In this document: positions 48,285 to 55,256 of the stretch, in pieces
How the letters are laid out: every line of letters begins with the position of its first letter
How positions within the stretch are numbered: the stretch's first letter is position 1
Assembly: GCF_040892595.1 (NCBI RefSeq)
Contig: NZ_JBFRYB010000001.1
Location: forward strand, 1-64,000
Length of the DNA: 64,000 nucleotides
Origin: Zhongshania sp. R06B22
Lineage (GTDB): Bacteria > Pseudomonadota > Gammaproteobacteria > Pseudomonadales > Spongiibacteraceae
Direction of reading: 5' to 3'
Translations under genes and position numbers: made by a program
The notes under the pieces: generated by a model
Told to the model about the DNA's origin: nothing
Database searches by the model: none
Seen by the model: only the letters and a program-made list of their open reading frames with translations

Positions 48285-48649
48285 TTAAGTATTAGCTGTA
48301 TAAAAACATATTTTATTATTATCTATATCTCTTATATAGGCCGAATGCATACTGGAACGTATTCTAGGCTCCCCCTCACTCAAGTCTCCTAAATCAAAAG
48401 CCTTCTTATGTAATCGATTAACCTCCTCAATAGAGTCAACAAGAAGGCCAAGCATAGTACCATTGCCATTAGATGCTGGGGTTTCGTCGAACGGCTCTGC
48501 TATGGAAAACATAAAGTCTTCGTTACCCCATAGTGTCATCCGCCCTTCTGCGGGAATTTTGTTTAATCCACACCCATCAAAAATTCATCATAAAACGCGA
48601 TTGCTTTTTCTTTATTATTAGTTCCAAATACAAAATAATTCATCTTCAT
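48285..48649 (-). pseudogene. VOC family (glyoxalase-like) protein, frameshifted
   Basis: The N-terminal half (from ATG 48649, MNYFVFGTNNKEKAIAFYDE) and the C-terminal half (NKIPAEGRMTLWGNEDF to ICFYTANT) are in different frames. Together they make one VOC/bleomycin-resistance-like protein of about 120 residues. One base appears lost in a run of five T (minus strand; A-run 48579-48583): adding one T restores a continuous reading through GCGLNKIPAEGRM. The gene is either inactive or the base is a sequencing or phase-variation artefact. Confidence 0.7.
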
Positions 48650-48674
48650 GGCAAATTCTCTATGTAGATAAAAA

Positions 48675-48776
48675 GCTAAACGCAGTGTTCTGTTGAAATT
48701 TTTGAGTGGATACTTTTGTGTTACCAAACCCAAAATGGGCAACGGAAAAAATTTCAACAGCAAAACATTGTTAGAA
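48675..48776 (-). repeat. attC-like site after the cold-shock/excalibur ORF
   Basis: A 102-bp imperfect hairpin. The minus strand starts with TTCTAAC (R'', containing the ORF's stop codon) and ends with GTTTAGC (R'). The inner 14-bp arms CTGTTGAAATTTTT and AAAAATTTCAACAG pair perfectly, with unpaired bases nearer the cores, as in long attC sites. Confidence 0.6.
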
Positions 48777-49307
48777 CCTCGAATCATTTTCGCACGGAGT
48801 TCCATCATGATCTCCATCCATTTTGGTATTAGGGCAATTTTTAATAAAGTATTCTGCTTCAGCTCTTGATGTCATTTGACTGCAATGCTTCCGGCCATCG
48901 CATTCGAATTTTCGGCTAGCGGACATTGGCGCTGTAATGGCCTGCTTTAGCATTAACAGCTCGGAACTTTGCTGGGAAATATAAAAATTGAAGCCAAAAT
49001 AGCCTAAAGCCAAGACCAATACGAATGTAATGCCAAGCTTTAACGCAACAGCATCGCCTTTAGATCTGTGACTCGCTCCTTTTCTCTTCCGGACTGTCGA
49101 ACCTGGCCGGAGGACATGCACTGCCCGCTTCTTACCATTTTTTTCAATCTCAACTTCGAACGAGATCAATTCACCAATTTTTGGTCTTATCCCATCTCGC
49201 GGAAACGCAGAAATATGTACAAATATTTCACCTGCATTTTGGGGCGACGATACAAAGCCAAACCCTCGATCATCATTCCATTTTATTAAATTGCCGTGAA
49301 CTCTCAT
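48771..49307 (-). CDS. cold-shock domain / TM / excalibur domain protein
   Basis: Cassette-borne protein of 178 residues. An N-terminal cold-shock domain (1-70, with GFGFV and IFVHISAF RNA-binding motifs) is followed by a basic linker and one transmembrane helix (about 92-110). The C-terminal excalibur Ca2+-binding motif (CDGRKHCSQM...CPNTKMDGDHDGTPCE) would lie outside the membrane. This domain combination is a known family in integron cassettes of marine bacteria. The ATG is 8 bp past the adjacent attC core. Confidence 0.85.
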   Translation of the reverse strand: MRVHGNLIKWNDDRGFGFVSSPQNAGEIFVHISAFPRDGIRPKIGELISFEVEIEKNGKKRAVHVLRPGSTVRKRKGASHRSKGDAVALKLGITFVLVLALGYFGFNFYISQQSSELLMLKQAITAPMSASRKFECDGRKHCSQMTSRAEAEYFIKNCPNTKMDGDHDGTPCENDSRF

Positions 49308-49314
49308 TGTCTCA

Positions 49315-49369
49315 TTCTAACGCCAAGCGAACCGGCGGCGTGGCCGTCGGGTTGCGCGCCGCGTTAAGT
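49315..49369 (-). repeat. canonical attC site
   Basis: A 55-bp site with all classical parts on the minus strand: R'' ACTTAAC, L'' GCGCAACC, a GC-rich loop, L' GGTTCGC and R' GTTAGAA. R''/R' and L''/L' pair with the small length asymmetry that attC sites use for strand choice. It is the best attC in the window and resembles short attC sites of class 1 integron cassettes. Confidence 0.75.
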
Positions 49370-49475
49370 ATATGAACTCTAATTTACACACTAAACTTTG
49401 CTATTGCGTATTCTTTAGTGACTTTATTTAATAGTGGCTCGCCACCACCATGACACTCAGATTTTGGGTAAGTTT

Positions 49476-49613
49476 TTAACCAGTGCTCTTAACTAAATAG
49501 AGCATTTCCCAGCCAGACTCATCGATTGCGACTTTAACGCAATTCTTATTGATGGATTCTTCTGCTTCACTTCCTTGCACTGACCTCTGATCCTGCAGAC
49601 ATTTAACGCTAAG
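49476..49613 (-). pseudogene. cassette ORF remnant
   Basis: A minus-strand frame is open for 45 codons and ends at 49476, without an ATG; it begins right behind the GTTAAAT core (49601-49607). It reads like the C-terminal end of a protein (CVKVAIDESGWEMLYLVKSTG). An in-phase start is missing: the ATG after the core opens another frame that stops after 11 codons. It looks like a decayed or frameshifted cassette gene. Family not recognised. Confidence 0.4.
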
Positions 49614-49664
49614 CTATGCCGCTGCCTTGGAATTATTTTTTTTCTAGCGGAGCGAATAAGCACG

Positions 49665-49699
49665 AACCCTTAACCCTTAACCCTTAACCCTTAACCCTT
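49665..49699. repeat. heptanucleotide tandem repeat (AACCCTT)5
   Basis: Five perfect copies of AACCCTT at the 3' end of the Hypoth_Ymh ORF. The ORF's stop codon (49691-49693) lies inside the array, near its 5' end on the minus strand. A change in copy number would not shift the upstream frame, but would change DNA between the stop and the next cassette core. The repeat is clearly present; a role is not established. Confidence 0.9.
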
Positions 49700-50491
49700 A
49701 ATAACATTGTCCAGCTTCCGATGAATAAATGATACAGTTGATAATATATCCAGAGCATCTTGCTCGCTCATGAGCCACGATGTTTTTGGCGCATGAGCTA
49801 CAGGGTTTCTAACTGCACCAAATAAGCCCACAAGCATATTGCTAAAGCCTTTCTGTTCACTGATTTCAGTATCTGTATTCAGGGCGTTTATCTTTAAAAC
49901 AGGCTGTTTAACAGAAAATGTGGTATTAAATAGATCAGCGCCATCTGTTGTTAAAGATGACATATTACGAATTCGCTCTGCAATGCCCTTTACCGCTTCA
50001 AGAACTGCATGGAAATAATTTTCATCGACAAGCTCAGCTCGACAATAATTAAAAACTTCTTCATGCGCTCCCCTGTCTTCGAGCTTTGCCCTTAGTGCGC
50101 CAGCTCGCTCTCTTGCTCCCTTCAGTGTTGTTTCTTTCCTGGTTTTAGAAACCTTCCCATCTTCCCTTACTGTAAATCCTGAAAATGATAATACAATGTT
50201 TAGTTCAGAACGGCGCCACTCAAATTTCTCTTTGTCCCTAGCGTAACCAACAGGATCAAGTGCACGATTAATAAACATAATTAGATGGTTACCCACTTGA
50301 TACTTATTTTGGGCTTCTCCTAGAGCATTAAAGAGACGCTTCCACTTTGTCATTGTTGGAGTGACGTCTTCAATTTTGCAGTCTTGAATTAGATAGCCTA
50401 TTTCAGAGGCAGTTAACCCTCTCTCTGTATCGCCGAGCACCCTGCAAGCGGCTTTAAGTTTCTGAGAGTTAAATAGTTCGATTCTTTGCAT
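49691..50491 (-). CDS. Hypoth_Ymh (TIGR02391-like) protein with HEPN-like RxxxxH motif
   Basis: Cassette-borne cytosolic protein of 266 residues. The C-terminal region GFSNMLVGLFGAVRNPVAH, followed by a helix to the end, matches the TIGR02391/Hypoth_Ymh pattern. RNPVAH fits the Rx4H consensus of HEPN ribonuclease domains found in toxins and phage-defence systems. The N-terminal part is helical without known motifs. A defence or toxin role is inferred from motif and location. The ATG is 10 bp past the adjacent attC-like site. Confidence 0.7.
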   Translation of the reverse strand: MQRIELFNSQKLKAACRVLGDTERGLTASEIGYLIQDCKIEDVTPTMTKWKRLFNALGEAQNKYQVGNHLIMFINRALDPVGYARDKEKFEWRRSELNIVLSFSGFTVREDGKVSKTRKETTLKGARERAGALRAKLEDRGAHEEVFNYCRAELVDENYFHAVLEAVKGIAERIRNMSSLTTDGADLFNTTFSVKQPVLKINALNTDTEISEQKGFSNMLVGLFGAVRNPVAHAPKTSWLMSEQDALDILSTVSFIHRKLDNVIKG

Positions 50492-50500
50492 AATTTATAG

Positions 50501-50599
50501 TGTGAACTCCCTAATAATTTGCCGTGGCGAAGTGGCGGTCTTTTTGCCTCGCAAAAAATGTGACACTTTGCGGAGTGTCAAATTGATTAGATGTTATGT
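50501..50599 (-). repeat. attC-like site between the PUA/EVE-like and Hypoth_Ymh ORFs
   Basis: 99 bp. On the minus strand ACATAAC (containing the upstream ORF's stop) and GTTCACA form the outer cores. CTAATCAATTTG pairs with CAAATTATTAG, leaving one extra-helical C, and inner imperfect arms GCAAAGTG... / ...CACTTCGC close the hairpin. The R boxes deviate from RYYYAAC/GTTRRRY, so it is a diverged site. Confidence 0.5.
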
Positions 50600-51055
50600 C
50601 TCAACTGTGCTCATTCTCTCAATTAGCTTATATGACTTTGAGTTAGGATCTTTGAGAATAGAAATTGTGTCAGTCATGATGTATTGATCCCATGATTTTG
50701 CATTCGTTTTAAAGTCTGAGTAATACACTACATCTTTGATTCTGCGAAAGTGCCTGAACCAGACACCAATTTTTGGTTCGGTTCTTCTGATGTAATTGTA
50801 TTCACTATCAACTGTAACCAAGGCCAATGGGAAGTGATGAGAGATAACGAGCACTTTATCCCCGACCTCCATTTTCTGTGCAAAATCTACGTAATCCTTT
50901 TGGCTCGAAAGAATTTCACTATGATCCTCTGCAAGAAGATCACCAGTATCGGTAGCGAAATCCAATCCAATAAATCCCGCCGCAACACTTTGGTGAGAAT
51001 AGAACCCCGAACTCTTCCCTTCATCAGGGTGTAACTGCATTCTCCAATACTTCAT
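50594..51055 (-). CDS. PUA/EVE-like domain protein
   Basis: Cassette-borne protein of 153 residues starting MKYWRMQLHPDEG, with VGDKVLVIS, a DxxYNYIRR turn, WFRHFR and TISILKD. The layout (an N-terminal YWRM strand, a central gate and a C-terminal strand) resembles PUA-like/EVE folds that read modified bases and sit at the N-terminus of some McrB-like restriction proteins. The resemblance is moderate. It is the first visible cassette; DNA to its right has no attC or integrase. Confidence 0.6.
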   Translation of the reverse strand: MKYWRMQLHPDEGKSSGFYSHQSVAAGFIGLDFATDTGDLLAEDHSEILSSQKDYVDFAQKMEVGDKVLVISHHFPLALVTVDSEYNYIRRTEPKIGVWFRHFRRIKDVVYYSDFKTNAKSWDQYIMTDTISILKDPNSKSYKLIERMSTVET

Positions 51056-51590
51056 TTATTTTGTCCTTAAGACATAGCAGCTAGTTATAGTGACTCGCGC
51101 CCCTTTATCAAAGTCGAGACTTCAGCATGGATTAAAAAACATAAGGGAATTCAATAAGATGTGTGTCTCGCGAATAGCTAGCGCTGATCAAACGAAGAAT
51201 ACTTCCCTTTAGTTCTGCCAAACATTCCTTTCCCCTTGATCATATCGCATATTTTTTAAACTTCAATGCGTAACGTGATTCGCCAATATGTTAATTGGAC
51301 GCACGCTCTTTTTCACTTGCCTCGACGACTCGGAAACAGCGGCTGCCCGCTAATATGGCACTAGACCCGTCATATAAGTCGGTGCTCTAATTTCGACATG
51401 AGCCTACAACAGCCCTGAAAGCCCCTATACTTGAATTATCAGTCTTGTTTTACTGCTTGAATGTGCAGTGATGTCTCACTGGATAAAGATGGCTAGCACT
51501 AAAAATACAGCATTTTTATTACCGTTTCGCGTTCTTACCATTCGCTCGCACTCGCCACCACAAATGCCCCTAAACTCTTAAACTATAACC
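51056..51590. other. 535-bp gap right of the cassette cluster
   Basis: No credible CDS on either strand, no attC core pair and no integrase fragment recognised. The sequence has several short AT-rich segments that could hold the cassette promoter (on the minus strand), but no clear -35/-10 pair. It is the place to look for an attI remnant or a lost integrase. Confidence 0.5.
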
Positions 51591-52553
51591 TTAGCTCTGA
51601 ACTTGCGGCACAAGGTCGCCCCCCAATACTCCCGTTTGATCAATCCACAAATGCGGGAGCCCCATTTCTTTCAACCAAGTTGGTGCGCCGTTTTCACCCT
51701 GCAACATTGCGACGGTCGCTGCTGTGCCTGCAAGTAAACACAGCGGCGCGACAACGGTAACACCGGCCATCGGTTGATCTACGGGTCTACCAGTGCAGGG
51801 ATTAAGAATATGGCTGTAGCGCTTGCCGTCTATCACCATAAAGCGTTCGTAGTCGCCACTGCTGGCAAGGCCGCCAGACTTTAGCGGTATTACCGCCACG
51901 GCCACGTCTGGGTCACGGGGATTGCGAATGCCAATATGCCAAGCGCTGCCGTCGGGGTGCGGGCCAACCACCCGTATATCGCCACCCAATTCGACTAGGC
52001 CGTGGCTGATGCCGTTTTCTTCGCAAATAGTTGCGGCGCGGTCGGCGGCGTATTCTTTGCCAAATCCGCCAAAGTCTAGCTCCATGCCCTGCTGCAATGA
52101 AATATTGGGGGCGGTCCAATGCACCTTATTCCAACCCACACGCTTTACACAGAATGCCACGGCGGCGGGGCTCGGCAATTGACCGAGTTTAAAATTCCAC
52201 ACTTCGCGCAATACCCCGGAGCTAATATCAAATAGTCCGCCGCTTTCCTTAAATGCGGTGGTGGCGTAATTAATTAAGGCGCTGGTTTCTTCGTCTAGAG
52301 CAATAGGATTGCCGCCAGCGGCGGCATTGATTCTGCCGACTACGCTGTCTTCGCGGTAACGGGAGTAGGTTTGCTCAATGCGGATAACTTCTGCTTTGGC
52401 GGCATCGGCGGCAGCATCGGCCAGTGCCTGTGACTCAGCGTATAAACGCAGTTCGCAGGGGCTGGCCATTGCAGTGAAAGGGTAGTGGTAAAGCTGCACG
52501 CGGTATTTCTCCGTTAGTATGGGCCTGTCGACACTACTGGCCCCAAGGAGCAT
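51591..52553 (-). CDS. apbE: ApbE family FAD:protein FMN transferase
   Basis: Periplasmic Mg2+-dependent enzyme that attaches FMN to Ser/Thr of target proteins. The 320-residue protein has EQTYSRYREDSVVGRIN, FGKEYAADRAA, GHL-like ELGGDIRV and LASSGDYERF, YSHILNPCTGRPV motifs of the ApbE fold. No signal peptide is evident, but a short N-terminal segment precedes the conserved core. It is the last gene in a run with DUF3570, DUF4266 and TlpA genes, 9 bp after DUF3570. Confidence 0.92.
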   Translation of the reverse strand: MLLGASSVDRPILTEKYRVQLYHYPFTAMASPCELRLYAESQALADAAADAAKAEVIRIEQTYSRYREDSVVGRINAAAGGNPIALDEETSALINYATTAFKESGGLFDISSGVLREVWNFKLGQLPSPAAVAFCVKRVGWNKVHWTAPNISLQQGMELDFGGFGKEYAADRAATICEENGISHGLVELGGDIRVVGPHPDGSAWHIGIRNPRDPDVAVAVIPLKSGGLASSGDYERFMVIDGKRYSHILNPCTGRPVDQPMAGVTVVAPLCLLAGTAATVAMLQGENGAPTWLKEMGLPHLWIDQTGVLGGDLVPQVQS

Positions 52554-52562
52554 GCCAACGCA

Positions 52563-53762
52563 CTATAGCCGCCAGTTAAACCCCACCGAGAGAATATCAA
52601 ATTCTACCAAGGCAGGGTTTTCTACATTGACGGAATCTAAAGAATAATCTGCGCTGGCTTCGTAAGCTTCCCACTCAGCGTGTAGATCCAAACCTTGCCA
52701 GCGCTTCTCTAGTCGCAGTTTTACGCTGATAGCGCCATAGGGCGACAAGCGATAATCCGCCGAGCCAAAACCGTCGCTGCGCGCCGAAAAGAAATACGGC
52801 GCATAGAAAAACGCCTGAGTTTGGGTGTAGTAACGCAGCGATGGCGTGAACACCCAACCACCCGGCAGGTTTTGATACCACGCCGCTTCTAGCGTGCTAG
52901 AGGCTATTTCCCAGTCATCTTCAAAATAGCGGTAATCCAAATGCAGCGCCGCTTTTAAGTCAGGCAGAAAATGTCGCAACCTAGCCTGGGCGACAAACTG
53001 ATTGCGATCGTCGGGGCGACTATCGTTGATAGTATTGGCTTGATCGTCTATCCATACTTTTTTGTAGGGGTCGGATAGAAATCCCCGCTGCAAACCATAA
53101 CTAAGACTGGCTTGCACCACGCTAGTTTTACTTAAGATTTGCGACAGTCCCACAAAGGCGGTGCTGCTGTCTCGGGTCGCGCGTTCAATACGGTCTGGCA
53201 TGATGGCGCCGTCGGTGGGCTCCAGTTCGTCGTCGCTATATCCTAAACCAGCGGTAAACGTGAGCTGGGTATCGGGGATTTCATAGAGCGCCTCCACCCC
53301 CGCGCTCACGGCAAAATAGTCTTTCTCGTCCGACACCCCAGCAATGAAAGAAATCACCGTTTTATCGTTCAATAGATGATTAACCGTCGCCTGCAGGTCT
53401 TTGCGCTCTTCATGAATGGTGGCACCACTCATCACCTGCACCGGCCCATCTTGTCCCGGCAAAATAAACCACGGCGACGCGCCACTCATGGTTTCATACA
53501 TGAACTCGATGCTGGCGTCAGTTTTCTTACCCAGCGGCAATTGCGCTCGCACTTGGTGGCTGTCTATTTCATAGCGTTCGCGGGAGCCGCCAGACAATTT
53601 ACTGCTGTCTAAATCGGCTTCGCGGTAGCTTGAAGCCTTGTACTGGACAACTGTTTCCGTCAATACCGAGGCCGCCTGCACCGAGGCGCTCATGCCGGGA
53701 ATCGCCAGTGCGGCGCTGGTTAATGCGGTAAGAACGCGCTTATTATTTATCTTCTGACTCAT
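52563..53762 (-). CDS. DUF3570 outer membrane beta-barrel protein
   Basis: Exported protein of 399 residues: signal peptide (about 1-30, VQA/AS cleavage), then strongly alternating beta-strand sequence ending SVGFNWRL. Motifs such as YKASSYREADLD and IEFMYETMSGASPWF match DUF3570. It probably forms a barrel of around 16 strands. It is between DUF4266 and apbE, the linked trio found together in many proteobacteria. Confidence 0.82.
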   Translation of the reverse strand: MSQKINNKRVLTALTSAALAIPGMSASVQAASVLTETVVQYKASSYREADLDSSKLSGGSRERYEIDSHQVRAQLPLGKKTDASIEFMYETMSGASPWFILPGQDGPVQVMSGATIHEERKDLQATVNHLLNDKTVISFIAGVSDEKDYFAVSAGVEALYEIPDTQLTFTAGLGYSDDELEPTDGAIMPDRIERATRDSSTAFVGLSQILSKTSVVQASLSYGLQRGFLSDPYKKVWIDDQANTINDSRPDDRNQFVAQARLRHFLPDLKAALHLDYRYFEDDWEIASSTLEAAWYQNLPGGWVFTPSLRYYTQTQAFFYAPYFFSARSDGFGSADYRLSPYGAISVKLRLEKRWQGLDLHAEWEAYEASADYSLDSVNVENPALVEFDILSVGFNWRL

Positions 53763-53773
53763 AGCATCGCCCT

Positions 53774-53986
53774 TTAATTACAACCGCAGCCGCCGCCACC
53801 AACGGAGGCGCCGCCATTGCTGGCTTCTTTACTAAAATGCACGTGCTTGCGATAGGAGCTACTCAGTGCGTCTGGCTCCCATGCCATTTCTGGGCGCGCC
53901 AGATAACCCCGCTCCCAGGCTTCCACTGGTTCAAGCGCGCAAGCGCTAAGCATCGCCAATGCCATCAGTATTGCTAAGACACGCAT
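53774..53986 (-). CDS. DUF4266 small lipoprotein
   Basis: Seventy-residue lipoprotein: lipobox MLSACALEP, then VEAWERGYLARPEMAW and a C-terminal Gly-rich GGGGCGCN tail with two cysteines. This is the DUF4266 layout. It starts 1 bp after the tlpA-like stop codon (TGATATG) and lies 11 bp before DUF3570, so the four genes form one operon. Confidence 0.85.
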   Translation of the reverse strand: MRVLAILMALAMLSACALEPVEAWERGYLARPEMAWEPDALSSSYRKHVHFSKEASNGGASVGGGGCGCN

Positions 53987-53987
53987 A

Positions 53988-54491
53988 TCAGGATTCCTCT
54001 TGCAGTAGTGTCAGCACTTCCTTGCGAATAATATCCTCGTCACCCAGACGAAAGCCCTCGTGTACGCGACGCACCTTGCCCTGTTTATCAATTAAAAACG
54101 CCGTGGGCATACCTTTAACGCCAAAGGTGGCGGGCAAGCTTCCGCTCTCATTACGGAGTACCGGATAAGAAACCGGGTAAGCTTTAAGGAAGTCCTTGGC
54201 ATCCTGACTATAGGCGTCAACATTAATAGCCAGCACCATAAAGCCGCGATGACTTAGTTGCCGGTACAGCCTGTCGAGACTCGGTAAGGATTGACGGCAC
54301 GGGCCACACCAAGACGCCCAAAAATCGACGTAAACCACCTGCCCACCATAATCTGCAAGGCTGTATTTTTGCTTATCATCTAGCGCGGCAAGACTAAAAT
54401 CAGGGGCTTTTTCGGCAAGCGTCAGCGCCGCCGCACTAGTGATGGGCAGCAGCATACAAACTGTGAAAATGAGCGTTCGAAGAGCAAACAT
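53988..54491 (-). CDS. TlpA-like periplasmic thioredoxin
   Basis: Exported thiol:disulfide protein of 167 residues. A signal peptide (about 1-24, ends SAAALT) is followed by a thioredoxin fold with the WASWCGPCRQ active site and a cis-Pro loop (KGMPTAFLID). It leads the operon with DUF4266, DUF3570 and apbE and probably keeps the cysteines of DUF4266 or partners reduced. Confidence 0.88.
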   Translation of the reverse strand: MFALRTLIFTVCMLLPITSAAALTLAEKAPDFSLAALDDKQKYSLADYGGQVVYVDFWASWCGPCRQSLPSLDRLYRQLSHRGFMVLAINVDAYSQDAKDFLKAYPVSYPVLRNESGSLPATFGVKGMPTAFLIDKQGKVRRVHEGFRLGDEDIIRKEVLTLLQEES

Positions 54492-54718
54492 AGTGTTTTG
54501 TATCTTTATTATAATTATATGTTCAGCTTAACAGCTGGAGGCACTGACTCAAGTGTTTTCAAAATACGGCTATTATCCGCAGATGCCATAGTGGTCAGCA
54601 AAGCATTATATGCGTTTTTTGATGTCAGCAAATTATCTGCGTCTAGCAATAGAAAGTGCAGTTTCAAATACAACTCAAGCAGATGCTTGAGCCATCTCGG
54701 GATATTGATCTGCTCCGT

Positions 54719-55000
54719 TCATTGCACAGGCAGCTCGAACCCATCTTCGCGGAACAGCTTAAGACTGGCATCGGCCACCTCGGTATCATAGGTCCTGCCA
54801 CGCCCTGCCTCGATTTCCGCCAGCGCCTCCTCAATGCCCCTCGCGGCTCGGTAGGGGCGATGCGATACCATCGACTCGATAACATCCGCGACGGCCAAAA
54901 TCCGCGCCTCTAGCAGAATCTGTTCGACCTTAAGCCATCGCGGATAACCGCTGCCATCCACACTTTCGTGGCGCTGATGAATCATTTGAGCGGCCGCCAC
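54719..55000 (-). pseudogene. truncated HD-GYP domain protein
   Basis: C-terminal third of an HD-GYP phosphodiesterase (c-di-GMP family), 93 codons from a GTG. It has HESVDGSGYPRWLKVEQI, ARILAVADVIESMVSHRPYR and a TYD segment. The HD half, with its catalytic His-Asp motif, is missing: in-frame stops lie directly upstream and no upstream frame matches. Without the HD residues it cannot be an active phosphodiesterase, so this is a gene remnant. Confidence 0.75.
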
Positions 55001-55194
55001 TAATAGCCTCAGGATTTAAATCAAACTCAATCCCCAAATTAACACATCAGCCTCTAAGCACCTTTAAAGTAAAAGCACTAAGCTCTGCTAAGCTATCTTT
55101 ACAACATAGCAGTGAACAAGACATAGCGCAGGGCTAACAAGCGCGGTAAACTGCCGACATGCCTAACCATATAATTTAGACGCTTCGACTTTAA

Positions 55195-55208
55195 TTGGTC
55201 TAAATCAA
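55195..55208 (+). promoter_or_regulatory. FNR/Anr-type box upstream of the redox operon
   Basis: TTGGT-CTAA-ATCAA matches the FNR consensus TTGAT-N4-ATCAA in nine of ten positions. TATAAA follows at 55212-55217. The box lies 49-62 bp upstream of the TTG at 55257 in an AT-rich region. Oxygen-limited control of the multiheme locus would make sense, but the position relative to a start site is not known. Confidence 0.5.
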
Positions 55209-55256
55209 AAATATAAAAACATCTAAGAAGCGCCGCAGGCACTGCGCCTAGCAAGC

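Larger units (their letters stand above)
48230..51055 (-). mobile_element. integron gene-cassette cluster without integrase (CALIN-like)
   Basis: Five short, AT-richer cassette units, all with ORFs on the minus strand, are separated by attC-like sites. Stop codons fall in or next to the R'' core (TTCTAAC, ACATAAC and ACTTAAC), and start codons lie 9-26 bp past the R' core. Order on the minus strand: PUA/EVE-like ORF, attC, Hypoth_Ymh ORF, a lone GTTAAAT core (49601-49607), ORF remnant, attC, cold-shock/excalibur ORF, attC, VOC ORF, then ACTTAAC (48284-48290) without a clear partner. No tyrosine recombinase is present in the window; the side where intI would be expected has none. Confidence 0.65.

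Noticed and set aside
49665..49699. Telomere-like CCCTAA repeat
   Set aside because: The unit is seven bases (AACCCTT), five copies only, inside a bacterial ORF end; it is a simple tandem repeat, not a telomere.
51056..51590. Integron integrase or attI next to the cassettes
   Set aside because: No tyrosine-recombinase motif or long ORF could be found in either strand of this gap.
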